A DNA stretch of 64,000 nt from Mycolicibacterium sp. P1-18 (GCF_008329535.1 NZ_NPKR01000002.1:124001-188000), one strand, 5' to 3'. Shown: positions 54,430 to 63,973, numbered from the stretch's first letter. The notes: generated from the letters alone by a model not told the origin. A program made the numbers and translations.

Positions 54430-55290
54430 GGAATTCAGCCAGCAGGCCGCCGCGCCGAGTACCAGCCCGACCCCGACGCCGACGTCCACCCGCTGGCCCA
54501 GCATCAGCCAGGACAGGACTCCTGCGACGGCAGGGATGACGCAGAACAGCATCGACACCGCCGCCGCACCATGCAGGTTGATCGCCCGCACGTACAGCGA
54601 GACGCCCAGCGTCGCGTTGAGCAGCACCACGCCGGCCACCGCGAACGCGGCCTTGGTCGGATCGTGCACCGCGAACGGCGTCGTGAACGCCAGCGCCAGC
54701 GCCGGAACGAGCGCGACCGCGTTCTGCACGGCGGTCGAGGCGCGGAAGTCGACGTCGGCGCAGAACCGCTGCTGGTAGACCCCGCCGGCCGCCAGGCCGA
54801 CCAGCGCGACCAACAGCAGCAGGACCGCCGGGTCGACGCCACGCTCGGAGATCAGCCGGCTGGCGCAGGCGGCCAGCACCGCCACGACGCCCAGCACCAG
54901 CGCCAGGATCCGTCGCGGCGTCAGGCGATCGCGCAGGAAGGCCGCGGCGAGCATCGCCGTCGCGACGGGGTTCATCGCGACCACCACCGCGCACAGCACG
55001 GCCGGCGCGCCATGCTGGATGGCCAGGTACAACGCGCAGAACTGCACCGCCTGCATCAGCAGACCCGTCACGGCGACGTGGCCCAGCACGCGCCCCCTCG
55101 GCCAGCGCACCTTGGCCAGCGTGGCCCAGACCCCGAGGATGGCCCCGGCCAGAGCGAAGCGGAACGCCAGTACCGCCATCGGCGTCATCTCGTTGACCGC
55201 CAGGTTCCCGATCGGATACCCGAGCGCGTAGAAGAACGTGACGGCCGCCGCGGTCTGCATGGGCATGCGGGTGGGGGACATGTTTCTCAT
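54340..55290 (-). CDS. EamA/DMT-family transporter
   Basis: 316-residue exporter of the drug/metabolite family with ten membrane segments in two EamA repeats, e.g. LGYPIGNLAVNEMTPMAVLAFRFALAG in the first and LNATLGVSLYVRAINLHGAAAVSMLFCVIPAVAGVLSWLMLGQ in the second. The substrate is unknown. The last 30 residues are charged and lie antisense to the end of cdsA. The ATG at 55290 is preferred over one at 55347. It is divergent from a LysR regulator, the usual arrangement for an exporter controlled by its own regulator. Confidence 0.88.
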   Translation of the reverse strand: MRNMSPTRMPMQTAAAVTFFYALGYPIGNLAVNEMTPMAVLAFRFALAGAILGVWATLAKVRWPRGRVLGHVAVTGLLMQAVQFCALYLAIQHGAPAVLCAVVVAMNPVATAMLAAAFLRDRLTPRRILALVLGVVAVLAACASRLISERGVDPAVLLLLVALVGLAAGGVYQQRFCADVDFRASTAVQNAVALVPALALAFTTPFAVHDPTKAAFAVAGVVLLNATLGVSLYVRAINLHGAAAVSMLFCVIPAVAGVLSWLMLGQRVDVGVGVGLVLGAAACWLNSSGKKRQDDPRRDRRRQDRVEPVHQTTVAG

Positions 55291-55436
55291 CGTGGGGACG
55301 ACGCTGGTTGCCGTCCAACGAATATCGGCGATCAGGTTCGATCGCATCGGCTGATCGGTTGAGCGAGCATGGCCATCCCGGTGGCGCGACGACGACGTTC
55401 TTTGATCGTCGATGCTGATCGGAGTACCTTGGCAGG

Positions 55437-56288
55437 GTGAGTCAGGTCCTGGACATTGCGCCGCTGCGCAGCGTGGTGGCCGTCGCCGACTGTGGCGGAT
55501 TTCACCGTGCCGCGTCGGTTCTGCACCTCACCCAGTCGGCCGTCAGCCAGCACGTCCGCCGGGTCGAGGCGGTCGTCGGGGGACCGGTCGTCGAGAAGTC
55601 CGGCCGTGGCGTCGCCTTCACCGAACTGGGGCATCGACTGCTGGGCCACGCCCGCACGATCCTCGCCGCGCACGACGCCGCGCTGACCGATCTGGGCGCC
55701 GCAGAGGAGCGGGTGCTGCTGATCGGCGCGACCGAGCACGGCGCCGACGTCATGCTGCCCGGCCTGACCGGAGCGCTGGGGCAGCGGCTGCCCGAGTGGC
55801 GGCTCCGATTCCGACTGGACCGCAACGTGTTGCTCGCCGACGCCATCGACCACGGCACCGTCGACCTGGCCGTGATGCTGGACGGCTCCGGCCTCGACCC
55901 GGCGAACGCGTCGGGAGTCGTCGCGCTGAAGTGGGTGGCCGGTCGCGCGTTCGCACTGCCGGCCAACGATCCGCTGCCGGTGGTGATGTTCTCCGAACCC
56001 TGCACGCTCCGCGAGCCGACCTTCGCCGCGCTCGACCGCATGGGCATGCCGTACCGCGTCGCCGCCGACAGCTCCGATCTGTCCGGGTTGTTCGCCGCGG
56101 TGCGTTCCGGCCTCGGCGTGGCGCTGCTGCCGATGATCGGACGGCTGCCCGACGGGCTGTGCCTCGCCGAGGGACTGCCCCCAACCAGCCGCGCGACGGT
56201 GTTCGTGCGGGGCCGCGCCGGGGTGGACGCCGGTGCGCTGGCGGCCGTCGAGGGAGCGGTCCGCGACGTTTTGAGTGAACAGGCCTGA
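55437..56288 (+). CDS. LysR-family transcriptional regulator
   Basis: 283 residues. The N-terminal winged helix ([39 protein letters not shown]) is standard. The C-terminal effector domain has [24 protein letters not shown], a typical second subdomain. It is divergent from the EamA exporter, 146 bases apart, and is its likely regulator. The GTG start at 55437 is followed by a normal LysR N-terminus. The stop lies 2 bases before rlmN. Confidence 0.92.
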   Translation: MSQVLDIAPLRSVVAVADCGGFHRAASVLHLTQSAVSQHVRRVEAVVGGPVVEKSGRGVAFTELGHRLLGHARTILAAHDAALTDLGAAEERVLLIGATEHGADVMLPGLTGALGQRLPEWRLRFRLDRNVLLADAIDHGTVDLAVMLDGSGLDPANASGVVALKWVAGRAFALPANDPLPVVMFSEPCTLREPTFAALDRMGMPYRVAADSSDLSGLFAAVRSGLGVALLPMIGRLPDGLCLAEGLPPTSRATVFVRGRAGVDAGALAAVEGAVRDVLSEQA

Positions 56289-56290
56289 TA

Positions 56291-57394
56291 ATGAGCGAGA
56301 CCATGAAGCTTCCGTTGGTGTTCGACGCGCCCTCCCGTGGGAAGCCCCCGCGGCACTTCGCCGACCTCGACGACGACGCGCGCGGTGCCGCGCTCGCCGA
56401 GCTGGGGCTGCCCGCCTTCCGCGGCAAGCAGCTGGCGAATCAGTACTTCGGGAGGCTGATCGCCGACCCGCACGCCATGACCGATCTGCCCGCCGCGCTG
56501 CGTGATCAGGTGGCCCAGGCGCTGTTCCCCCGACTGCTCGACGTGGTGCGCTCCGTCGAATGCGACGGCGCCGAGACCCGAAAGACGTTGTGGCGCGCCC
56601 TCGACGGCACCACGATCGAGTCGGTGCTGATGCGCTATCCGAACCGCAGCACGCTGTGCCTGTCGTCGCAGGCGGGTTGCGGCATGGCGTGTCCGTTCTG
56701 CGCCACCGGCCAGGGCGGCCTCACCAGAAACTTGACCACCGCCGAGATCCTCGAACAGGTTCGGGCGGCGTCGGCGGTCATGCGCGACGATCACGACGGC
56801 AGGCTGTCGAACATCGTGTTCATGGGCATGGGCGAACCCCTGGCCAACTACAACCGCGTGCTCGCCGCGGTCAAGCGGATCATCGCGCCGGCCCCGCACG
56901 GGTTCGGCATCTCCGCGCGCTCGGTCACGGTGTCGACCGTCGGACTGGCGCCCGCCATCCGCAAGCTGGCCGACGAACGACTCGGGGTGACGCTGGCACT
57001 GTCGCTGCACGCCCCCGACGACGAGCTGCGCGACACCCTGGTGCCGGTGAACAACCGGTGGAACGTCGGCGAAGCCCTCGACGCCGCAAGGTATTACGCC
57101 GACGTGACCGGTCGCCGCGTGTCCATCGAGTACGCGCTCATCCGTGACGTCAACGATCAGCCGTGGCGCGGCGACCTCCTGGGCAAGAAGCTGCACGGAG
57201 CGTTGGGTTCCCTGGTCCACGTCAACGTCATCCCCCTCAACCCGACGCCCGGCAGCAAGTGGGACGCCAGTCCCAAGCCCGCCGAGCGGGAGTTCGTCAG
57301 GAAGGTCCGCGAGCGGGGGGTGTCCTGTACCGTTCGCGATACCCGTGGTCGTGAAATTGCCGCCGCCTGCGGTCAACTCGCCGCCGAGGGCTAG
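56291..57394 (+). CDS. rlmN: 23S rRNA (adenine-2503-C2)/tRNA-37 methyltransferase RlmN
   Basis: 367-residue radical-SAM methyltransferase. C130, C134 and C137 (CGMACPFC) bind the 4Fe-4S cluster. C346 (GVSCTVRDT) is the candidate methyl-accepting/covalent Cys. GMGEPLANY and [17 protein letters not shown] are further conserved blocks. The CSS/LSSQAGC stretch is typical of RlmN. The position after cdsA is conserved (Rv2880c). The ATG is 2 bases after the LysR stop, so read-through from that gene is possible. Confidence 0.95.
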   Translation: MSETMKLPLVFDAPSRGKPPRHFADLDDDARGAALAELGLPAFRGKQLANQYFGRLIADPHAMTDLPAALRDQVAQALFPRLLDVVRSVECDGAETRKTLWRALDGTTIESVLMRYPNRSTLCLSSQAGCGMACPFCATGQGGLTRNLTTAEILEQVRAASAVMRDDHDGRLSNIVFMGMGEPLANYNRVLAAVKRIIAPAPHGFGISARSVTVSTVGLAPAIRKLADERLGVTLALSLHAPDDELRDTLVPVNNRWNVGEALDAARYYADVTGRRVSIEYALIRDVNDQPWRGDLLGKKLHGALGSLVHVNVIPLNPTPGSKWDASPKPAEREFVRKVRERGVSCTVRDTRGREIAAACGQLAAEG

Positions 57395-57408
57395 CGAATG
57401 AGGTAGCG

Positions 57409-58848
57409 ATGCGACGGCTCAACGGTGTAGACGCCCTGCTGCTGTACACCGAGGCGCCCGAGATCCACATGCACACCTTGAAGATCGGCATCCTCGACGT
57501 CTCCGAACTCGAGGGCGGGTTCACCTTCGAGCTGTTCCGTCGGGTGGCCGAGCCGCGGTTGCTTGCCCTGGCGCCCCTGCGCTACCAGCTCGTCGACATC
57601 CCCCTGAAGCTGCACCACCCCATGTGGGTCGAGAACCCGGGGATCGACTTCGACCACCACGTCCGCCGGGTGTCGGTGCCTGCCCCGGGCGGACGCCGTG
57701 AACTCGACCAGCTCATCGGCGAGATCGCCGGCACGCCACTGGATCGCGACCGGCCGCTGTGGGAGATGTACGTCGCCGAAGGCCTCGTCGGCGACCGCGT
57801 CGCGATCATCCACAAGGTGCACCACGTGCTGGCCGACGGCGTCGCCTCGGCGAATCAACTGGGCTGGGCCATCCAGGCCGAACCGCCCGCGTTCCCCGCC
57901 AAGGCGATTCACACCGAGGCGCGGGAGCGGACGAAGAGCGGCCTCGTGGTGGCCGCCGGCCGCGACCACGCCCGCCAGATCCGGCGGCTGCCGAAACTGC
58001 TCGCCGACACCGCGAGTGGTGTGTCGCGGGTGCGCCGCCGGGTCAAGGAACGCGGCAGGCATCCCGAGCTGGCCGCCAACTTCGCGCCGCCGCCGACGTT
58101 CATCAACCACGTCGTGTCCCCGACGCGCCGGTTCGCGACCGCTCCGCTGGCGTTGGCCGACGTCAAGGAAGCGGCGAAGACACTCGGCGTCACCATCAAC
58201 GACGTCGTGCTGGCCACGGTCGCCGGGGCCCTGCGGGAACTCGTGCTGAAGTACGACGGTGCCGCCGACACGCCGCTGATCGCCGGGGTGCCGGTCAGCT
58301 ACGGCGATCCGGATCGCTTGGCGGGCAACGAGTTCACCTACATGACACCGTCATTGGCCGTGCACGTCGCCGATCCCGTCGAACGCGTCCGGCTGACCGC
58401 GACGGCGACGGCGATCGCCAAGGAGAACAACCAACTGTTGGGTCCCAGCCTGATCCCCAGCTGGCTCAACTTCCTGCCGCCGGCGATGGCGCCGCCGGCG
58501 TTCCGCTGGCAGTCCAAGCGGATGGAGTCCAGCCTGATCTTCAACCTGACGGTCTCCAACGTGCCGGGCCCGCGGGAACGAGGGTCGTTCGGGGGAGCGG
58601 TGATCAGCGAGATCTACTCCGTCGGCCCGCTGGTCGCGGGCAGCGGCATGAACGTCACGGTGTGGAGTTACGTCGACCAACTCAACGTCTCGGTGCTGAC
58701 CGACGATCTGACGACGGACGACCCGCACGAGGTCACCGAGGCGATGTTTCGCTCCTTCGCCGCACTGCGCAGCGCCGCGGGGTTGTCGGACGTCCTCACC
58801 GAGGTGCGCGACACGATGCCGCTCGCGGCGGCGACGGTGTCCGGCTAG
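57409..58848 (+). CDS. Wax ester synthase/diacylglycerol acyltransferase (WS/DGAT)
   Basis: 479-residue acyltransferase that makes triacylglycerol or wax esters from acyl-CoA at the membrane surface. The active-site motif is H138-H139-x3-D143-G144 ([13 protein letters not shown]). The DRPLWEMY and VSNVPGPRE (NVPGP) motifs are also conserved. Such enzymes (Tgs family) are numerous in mycobacteria. Located between rlmN and the DUF2631 gene, an insertion compared with the M. tuberculosis order. Its stop overlaps the convergent DUF2631 gene by 4 bases. Confidence 0.93.
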   Translation: MRRLNGVDALLLYTEAPEIHMHTLKIGILDVSELEGGFTFELFRRVAEPRLLALAPLRYQLVDIPLKLHHPMWVENPGIDFDHHVRRVSVPAPGGRRELDQLIGEIAGTPLDRDRPLWEMYVAEGLVGDRVAIIHKVHHVLADGVASANQLGWAIQAEPPAFPAKAIHTEARERTKSGLVVAAGRDHARQIRRLPKLLADTASGVSRVRRRVKERGRHPELAANFAPPPTFINHVVSPTRRFATAPLALADVKEAAKTLGVTINDVVLATVAGALRELVLKYDGAADTPLIAGVPVSYGDPDRLAGNEFTYMTPSLAVHVADPVERVRLTATATAIAKENNQLLGPSLIPSWLNFLPPAMAPPAFRWQSKRMESSLIFNLTVSNVPGPRERGSFGGAVISEIYSVGPLVAGSGMNVTVWSYVDQLNVSVLTDDLTTDDPHEVTEAMFRSFAALRSAAGLSDVLTEVRDTMPLAAATVSG

Positions 58849-59099
58849 CGGGTCCAGCCGCGACGGCGCAGCCACCAGTCGCGGAACACGATTCCCCAGA
58901 TCGCGAGCGCGAAGCCGATCAGGAAGATGTCCTCGACGTGGCCCTGGTGGTTGCCGTGCGTCATCGCGAGCATGAAGAAGCCGGCGAGAATGCCGCCGAT
59001 CTGGATCGCCCGGTGACTCTGCTTCGACCAACCCCAGTTGGCCGAGGGCACGTCCTCGACGTCAACGCCGGTATGCCGTTCGACCTCGGTGTTCGCCAC
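58845..59099 (-). CDS. DUF2631 membrane protein (Rv2876-like)
   Basis: 84-residue protein with a hydrophilic N-terminus and two hydrophobic segments (about 32-46 and 58-72) around an [15 protein letters not shown] loop rich in His, ending in positive residues (RDWWLRRRG). The function is unknown. It is conserved in mycobacteria next to mpt70/mpt83 and rlmN regions. A 19-bp inverted repeat lies 43-61 bases upstream. Confidence 0.88.
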   Translation of the reverse strand: MANTEVERHTGVDVEDVPSANWGWSKQSHRAIQIGGILAGFFMLAMTHGNHQGHVEDIFLIGFALAIWGIVFRDWWLRRRGWTR

Positions 59100-59141
59100 G
59101 CTAGCTCCTCAGGGGGTCCGGTCAACTGCGCCCATTCTGAC

Positions 59142-59160
59142 ATACGACAGTCCGTCGTAT
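59142..59160. promoter_or_regulatory. Perfect 7-bp inverted repeat upstream of DUF2631 gene
   Basis: ATACGAC-AGTCC-GTCGTAT. The arms are perfect complements. It directly follows the phrB stop (59163-59161, minus strand) and precedes DUF2631. It has the form of a TetR or LacI-like operator and lacks a U-tract, so an operator is likelier than a terminator. Confidence 0.5.
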
Positions 59161-60453
59161 TTAGCGGACGGCCTCGTATCGCCGCAGTGCCTCGAGGCGC
59201 TCGGCGGCATGGTCGACCATCGGCTCGGGATAGTCGTCGCCGCCGAACTCGGGCACCCAGCGCTTCACGTAGGCGCCGTCGGGATCGAACTTGTTGCCCT
59301 GGGTGGTCGGGTTGAACACCCGGAAGTACGGCGCGGCGTCGGTGCCGCAGCCCGCGGCCCACTGCCAGCCATGCTGGTTGCTGGCCATGTCACCGTCGGT
59401 GAGCTGCTCGAGGAACCAGCGCGCCCCCCACTGCCACGGCAGGTGCAGGTCCTTGACGAGGAACGACGCGGTGATCATCCGGACGCGGTTGTGCATGAAG
59501 CCGGTCTCGGCCATCTGCCGCATGCCGGCGTCGACGATCGGGAAGCCGGTCTTGCCGGCCTTCCACGCCTCGAAGCGCTTCGTGGCGTCCTCGTCCTCGT
59601 CCACCTCGATGCGGTCGAAGTTCTTGTTCCAGTTCCACCACGTGCTGTCGGGCCAGCAGTAGACGACGTTGGCGTAGAAGTCGCGGAACGCCAGCTCCCG
59701 CAGGTAGGCCTGCGCGCCGGCCCCGCCACCCAGATCGGCGGCCATCGTGCGGGGATGAATGGTGCCGAAGTGCAGATGAGCCGACATCCGGCTGGTGCCG
59801 TCGTGGTCCGGCCGGTTGCGGTCGTCGGCGTAGTCCTCCAGCGTCGAGGAGACGAACTTCTTCCATCCCTTGCGTGCCGCCGCCTCACCGGCCGGGTGAT
59901 CCAAGTTGGCATCTCCGGCGGGCACGTCGACTCCGCCACCCACGTCGGCCGGGTCGATCCACCGTGCCGACTTCGCGCCCGTGCGAGCCGGCGCACGCCA
60001 GCCGTGCGCCTTCCACGCCGTGTAGAAGGGTGTGAACACCTTGTACGGCGTGCCGTCGTCCTTGGTGACACGCCCGGGGGAGACGAGGTAGGGCGACCCG
60101 GACGGCTCCAGCGGGACGTCGCCCAGCGCCTTGCGGACGGCGTCGTCGCGGCGCATCCCGAAGGGGAAGTAGTCGCCCGACACGTGCACCGACGTGGCCT
60201 TCGTCTTCTTCACCAGGGCAGGGATGCGGTCCTCGGGCTTGCCCTCGACCACCAGCAACCGGCCGTCGAGCCCGTCGCGGAGCTCCCTCAGCGAGTCGTA
60301 CAGGTACTGCAGCCGCCGCGGGCCCGCCGACGTCTTGAGCTTGGGGTCGAGCACGTAGCAGGCGAGAACTTCCTGGTCGTCCCTGGCGGCGTCGAGCATC
60401 GCGGGCAGGTCGTGCAGACGCAGGTCGCGACGGAACCACAGCAACGTTGGCAT
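59161..60453 (-). CDS. phrB: Deoxyribodipyrimidine photolyase (class I CPD-type)
   Basis: 430-residue flavoprotein that repairs UV-induced pyrimidine dimers with blue light. It has an N-terminal antenna domain (TLLWFRRDLRLHDLPAM) and a C-terminal FAD-binding helical domain. The HLHFGTIHPR, LRELAFRDFYANV, GFPIVDAGMRQM, WMHNRVRM-like (GFMHNRVRMI) and ASNQHGWQWAAGCGTDAAPYFRVFNP stretches are hallmark blocks, with the Trp residues for electron transfer. The ATG at 60453 is the family start; the frame runs open upstream to 62277. It is divergent from the deacetylase gene. Confidence 0.95.
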   Translation of the reverse strand: MPTLLWFRRDLRLHDLPAMLDAARDDQEVLACYVLDPKLKTSAGPRRLQYLYDSLRELRDGLDGRLLVVEGKPEDRIPALVKKTKATSVHVSGDYFPFGMRRDDAVRKALGDVPLEPSGSPYLVSPGRVTKDDGTPYKVFTPFYTAWKAHGWRAPARTGAKSARWIDPADVGGGVDVPAGDANLDHPAGEAAARKGWKKFVSSTLEDYADDRNRPDHDGTSRMSAHLHFGTIHPRTMAADLGGGAGAQAYLRELAFRDFYANVVYCWPDSTWWNWNKNFDRIEVDEDEDATKRFEAWKAGKTGFPIVDAGMRQMAETGFMHNRVRMITASFLVKDLHLPWQWGARWFLEQLTDGDMASNQHGWQWAAGCGTDAAPYFRVFNPTTQGNKFDPDGAYVKRWVPEFGGDDYPEPMVDHAAERLEALRRYEAVR

Positions 60454-60543
60454 GGCCTTGATCTTCCCCGTAGTGCGCTGCGGGAAAACGCTCAGGTGAG
60501 CACTCGTCAGGAATCCGTATGGATCCACTGCGACAATCCCACC

Positions 60544-61461
60544 ATGACGCCGACGACCGACGACTATCCCCGCGACATGGTGGGGTACGGGCCGCATCCT
60601 CCGCACCCCCACTGGCCGGGCGACGCGAACATCGCGGTGCAATTCGTCCTCAACTACGAGGAGGGCGGCGAGAACAACGTCCTGCACGGCGACGAGTCGT
60701 CGGAGACGTTTCTGTCGGAAATCATTGGAGCGCAAGCGTTTCCGAACCGTCACATGAGCATGGAGTCGCTGTACGAGTACGGTTCCCGGGCGGGGTTGTG
60801 GCGCGTGCTGCGGATGTTCGACGACCGTCGACTGCCGCTGACGATCTTCGGGGTCGCCACGGCACTGGCCCGCAACCCCGAGGCGGTGGCGGCCTTCCTG
60901 GCGCGTGGCGACGAGATTGCCTGCCATGGGCTGAAGTGGCGCAGCTACCAGCTGGTCGACGCCGAGGTGGAACGCGCCGAGATGGCGGAGGCGGTCCGCA
61001 TCCTTCGCGAGCTGACCGGTGAGGCCCCGTTGGGGTGGTACACCGGCAGGGATTCGCCTCGGACCCGTGAGCTGGTCGTCGAACACGGTGGCTTCCTCTA
61101 CGACTCGGACTCCTACGCCGACGACCTGCCCTACTGGACTCGGGTGGCGGGCCGCGACCACCTCGTCGTGCCCTACACACTGGACACCAACGACATGAAG
61201 TACGTCTCGGCGAGCGGGTTCCCCTCCGGCGGTGAGTTCTTCACCTACCTGCGCGACGCGTTCGACGTGCTGTACGCCGAGGGGGTCGCGGGGGCTCCGA
61301 AGATGTTGTCGGTGGGTCTGCACTGCCGGCTCGCCGGCCGGCCCGCCCGCATCGCCGCCCTGGGCAGGTTCCTCGACCACGTGCAGGCGCACGACGGCGT
61401 ATGGATAGCGCGCCGGGTCGACGTCGCCCGCCACTGGGAGCAGAACTTCCCGCCGGTCTGA
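60544..61461 (+). CDS. Polysaccharide deacetylase family, PuuE/allantoinase-like
   Basis: 305-residue NodB-fold amidohydrolase. VQFVLNYEEGGENN and the HGDESSE turn are typical of the PuuE branch (cofactor-independent allantoinase or urate-pathway proteins). IACHGLKW and YTGRDSPRTRELV are further motif regions. There is no signal peptide, so a cytoplasmic small-molecule substrate is expected, not a cell-wall polymer. No other purine-catabolism gene is near. The ATG at 60544 gives the normal length. Confidence 0.85.
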   Translation: MTPTTDDYPRDMVGYGPHPPHPHWPGDANIAVQFVLNYEEGGENNVLHGDESSETFLSEIIGAQAFPNRHMSMESLYEYGSRAGLWRVLRMFDDRRLPLTIFGVATALARNPEAVAAFLARGDEIACHGLKWRSYQLVDAEVERAEMAEAVRILRELTGEAPLGWYTGRDSPRTRELVVEHGGFLYDSDSYADDLPYWTRVAGRDHLVVPYTLDTNDMKYVSASGFPSGGEFFTYLRDAFDVLYAEGVAGAPKMLSVGLHCRLAGRPARIAALGRFLDHVQAHDGVWIARRVDVARHWEQNFPPV

Positions 61462-61520
61462 CGGTCCGGTGGGGGTCGACCGTGGGCTGGCAATTAGTCT
61501 GCGGTACAGCGCCTTTGAAG

Positions 61521-61529
61521 TTATCCACA
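61521..61529 (+). promoter_or_regulatory. DnaA-box-like 9-mer upstream of HNH gene 2
   Basis: TTATCCACA is an exact match to the classical DnaA box. It lies alone, 53 bases before the HNH SOS box. A single box in a 64-kb window may be chance. Confidence 0.3.
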
Positions 61530-61573
61530 GGCTGGCCGCAGGGGCTGTTGCGTGTCGGACGGCGGCGGTAGAG

Positions 61574-61589
61574 TCGAATGTATGTTCGA
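61574..61589 (+). promoter_or_regulatory. LexA/SOS box overlapping HNH gene 2 start codon
   Basis: TCGAATGTATGTTCGA matches TCGAAC-N4-GTTCGA at 11 of 12 arm bases. The ATG (61582-61584) uses the last two spacer bases and the first G of the right arm, exactly the register seen at 4413-4428 for HNH gene 1. Confidence 0.78.
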
Positions 61590-63201
61590 TACGGTCGTGG
61601 CCCTCACCGCTGGCACCTCGGGTGCCGGTGCGGTGGACGCGTGGTCGCGGGCCGAGTCTGCTGCCTGTGCCCGCAAGGTCGCCGCGATGGCGGACATGTT
61701 CACGGCCGCGGCTGTCGCTGACGGGTCTGACGAGCGGGACCTGTGGTGCACCGACACGTGGGATGCCGTGGCCGCCCACATCGGAGCCGCGTTGCGGATC
61801 ACCACGGGCGCCGCGTCCAACCAACTCCTCGTCGCCGTGGCGCTGCACGAGCGCTTCCCCCTCGTCGCCGCCGTGTTCGCCGACGGGCTCATCACCTACC
61901 AACTGGTCCGAGCGGTCGTGCAGCGCGGTGCCCTGGTCGTCGACCCCTCGGCTCTCCAGGAGTTGGACCGGTTGTTGGCCGAGGCGCTGAGTGAGCGGGA
62001 ACCCCTGTCGGTGGCCGTGTTGGAGAAGATGGTCGATGCGTTCGTGGCCCAGGTGGACCCGCAGGCGGTGATTCGCACCGAGACCCGCGCCCGCGGCCGG
62101 TCGGTGGAGGTCGGGGACGAGGACGGTAGCGGGATGGTGACGGTGTTCGCCACGCTGTTCGCCCACGACGCCAAGGCCGTCGACGCCCGCCTGGACGCGC
62201 TGGCCCGGACGGTCTGCCCGGCGGATCCACGCACCCTGGATCAGCGCCGATCCGACGCGATGGGGGCGCTGGCGCACGGCGCGGACCGCCTGGCGTGCCT
62301 GTGCGAGTCCGCGGACTGCCCGGCCGGGGAGAACCCGCCCTCGACCGGCGTGGTGGTCTACGTCATCGCCAGCGCGGACACCGTCGCACCGCCGCCGCAG
62401 GCGCCAACGGGTGAGCCCACCGCCCCCGATCCAGCCGACACCGTGGACGACGCCGCTGATGTCACGGACTCCAATGAGGCCGCCGCACCGAATGATTCGA
62501 CCGGCGACCCCGCGACGCCGCCCCCCGTCGACGAAAGCACCGCTCTAGACGGTGAACCCCCGGCGATGTTCGCCAAGCCACTACGCGAGTTGACGCTCAC
62601 CGAGGCGCTTACCCCCGCGCCCGGTCGCCTGGCGAGCCTGCGACCCGCAGCGATGATGGGCGGACAGTTCCTCCCCGGAGCCATCGCCTGCCGCGCCACG
62701 ATCGGGGCAACCATCACCCGGATCGTCCACCCGGGGCAAGCTCCGCCGGAACCCCGCTACCGGCCCTCGAAGAAGCTGGCCGACTTCGTCCGCTGTCGCG
62801 ACCTGACGTGTCGCTTCCCGGGCTGCCGCGCGCCGGCGACGAATTGCGACGTGGATCATACGATTCCGTGGCCGTGCGGACCGACCGCGGCATCCAACCT
62901 GAAATGCCTGTGCCGTCGACACCACTTGCTAAAAACGTTCTGGGGCGGCGAAGAAGGTTGGCGCGACGAGCAACTCGAGGATGGCACGGTCATCTGGACC
63001 GCACCCGACGGCCGGCAGTACGTCACCACCCCGGGCAGCCGCCTGCTGTTCCCCGAATTGTCCGCACCGACCGCCACCGTTCAGGCAAGTCGGGTACCCG
63101 CGGCGCACACCGCCGGGTTGACGATGCCGCGCCGCAGGACCACCCGCGCCCAGGACCGTGCCGCCCGCATCCAACGCGACCGTGAGCCCCCTCAGACGTG
63201 A
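61582..63201 (+). CDS. DUF222/HNH endonuclease family protein (13E12-like), SOS-box gene 2
   Basis: 539 residues. The DUF222 domain (about 1-240) includes VARKVAAMADMF-like helices and the DQRRSDAMGALAHGADRLACLCES metal-like segment with two Cys. A Pro/Asp/Thr-rich linker of about 70 residues follows (270-340), then a second half and the HNH motif: CRFPGC, CDVDH, GPTAASNL, CRRHHLLK near 450. The C-terminal tail is basic (MPRRRTTRAQDR). Copy 1 lacks the linker. Start at ATG 61582, for the SOS-box register and MFD N-terminus. A bidirectional terminator follows. Confidence 0.88.
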   Translation: MFDTVVALTAGTSGAGAVDAWSRAESAACARKVAAMADMFTAAAVADGSDERDLWCTDTWDAVAAHIGAALRITTGAASNQLLVAVALHERFPLVAAVFADGLITYQLVRAVVQRGALVVDPSALQELDRLLAEALSEREPLSVAVLEKMVDAFVAQVDPQAVIRTETRARGRSVEVGDEDGSGMVTVFATLFAHDAKAVDARLDALARTVCPADPRTLDQRRSDAMGALAHGADRLACLCESADCPAGENPPSTGVVVYVIASADTVAPPPQAPTGEPTAPDPADTVDDAADVTDSNEAAAPNDSTGDPATPPPVDESTALDGEPPAMFAKPLRELTLTEALTPAPGRLASLRPAAMMGGQFLPGAIACRATIGATITRIVHPGQAPPEPRYRPSKKLADFVRCRDLTCRFPGCRAPATNCDVDHTIPWPCGPTAASNLKCLCRRHHLLKTFWGGEEGWRDEQLEDGTVIWTAPDGRQYVTTPGSRLLFPELSAPTATVQASRVPAAHTAGLTMPRRRTTRAQDRAARIQRDREPPQT

Positions 63202-63202
63202 A

Positions 63203-63240
63203 GACGGGGCGGCCCGAGCCGAAGCCCGGACCGCCCCGTC
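63203..63240. terminator. Bidirectional terminator between HNH gene 2 and fasciclin gene
   Basis: A perfect 10-bp outer stem GACGGGGCGG/CCGCCCCGTC, with a further imperfect 7-bp inner stem and a CGAA loop, starts 1 base after the HNH stop and ends 16 bases before the fasciclin stop. No U-run follows, which is usual for mycobacterial hairpin terminators. It can serve both convergent genes. Confidence 0.8.
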
Positions 63241-63256
63241 GACGGAGCGCTGTTAC

Positions 63257-63868
63257 TTACATCGCCGGGGGAGCCGGCGGCATCAGGACGGTGTCGACCA
63301 TGTAAACCGTGGCGTTGGCGGTCTGCACGCCACCGCACACGAGGCCGGCGTCGTTGACCTTGAGGTCGGGGCCCATGCCGGTGACGGTGACTTCGCCACC
63401 CTCGACGGTCTTGTGGGTGCCGACGACCTGCTCGGGGCTCAACCGGCCCGGAACCACGTGGTAGGTCAGGATGCTGGTCAGCAGCGGCGCGTCGACCTTG
63501 AGCTTGTCGATGGTCGCCGGATCGATCTTCTTGAACGCGTCGTCGGTCGGTGCGAACACCGTGAACTCACCGCTGTTCAGCGTGTCGACGAGGTTCACGT
63601 CGGGGTTCAGCTTGCCCGACACGGCGGCGGTCAGCGTGGTCAGCATCGGGTTGTTCGACGCGGCGACCGCGACGGGATCCATCGACATGCCCTGCACCGA
63701 ACCGGGTCCGGTCGGAACTTCCTTGGCGTACGCGGCACAGCTGTTGCCCACGAGGCCCTCGGCCGGGGAGGCCTGGGCGATGCCGGTGGAGGCGAGCAGA
63801 CCGGCGACGGCCAGTGCTGCGATCGAGGTGCCGGTGACGGCCTTCTTGGTCTTCTCGGACAGTTTCAT
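63257..63868 (-). CDS. Secreted fasciclin-domain protein, MPT70-like
   Basis: 203 residues. The signal peptide ends near AQA-S (about 33), without a lipobox. The mature protein is one FAS1 domain: [19 protein letters not shown], the [14 protein letters not shown] segment, [26 protein letters not shown] (FAS1 motif), [10 protein letters not shown] and the C-terminal [15 protein letters not shown]. Two Cys (NSCAAY and LVCGGV) likely form the MPT70-type disulfide. Closely follows M. tuberculosis MPT70. A second, truncated gene of the same kind lies upstream on the same strand. Extracellular adhesion is proposed for the family, unproven. Confidence 0.93.
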   Translation of the reverse strand: MKLSEKTKKAVTGTSIAALAVAGLLASTGIAQASPAEGLVGNSCAAYAKEVPTGPGSVQGMSMDPVAVAASNNPMLTTLTAAVSGKLNPDVNLVDTLNSGEFTVFAPTDDAFKKIDPATIDKLKVDAPLLTSILTYHVVPGRLSPEQVVGTHKTVEGGEVTVTGMGPDLKVNDAGLVCGGVQTANATVYMVDTVLMPPAPPAM

Positions 63869-63906
63869 GCGATTCAACTTTCGTCGTTGGTGAAGCAGAC
63901 ACAGGT

Positions 63907-63947
63907 GGTGTCCCGCTGCGGGCACGGGGGATGTGCAGCGGGACACC
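63907..63947 (-). terminator. Perfect 13-bp inverted repeat between the two fasciclin genes
   Basis: GGTGTCCCGCTGC and GCAGCGGGACACC are exact complements separated by 15 bases, 27 bases after the stop of the upstream partial gene and 39 bases before the downstream ATG (63868, minus strand). No U-run. It may end the upstream transcript or lie in the leader of the downstream gene as a structured element. Confidence 0.6.
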
Positions 63948-63973
63948 GCCCGTGGGTTCTGTTGCGGCCGTTG

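Noticed and set aside
59142..59160. Rho-independent terminator of phrB
   Set aside because: Short AT-containing stem, no U-run; better explained as an operator of the downstream gene.
59161..62277. 1038-codon single frame containing the photolyase
   Set aside because: The N-terminal 600 codons are antisense to the deacetylase and the HNH gene; photolyase begins at MPTLLWFRRDL (60453).
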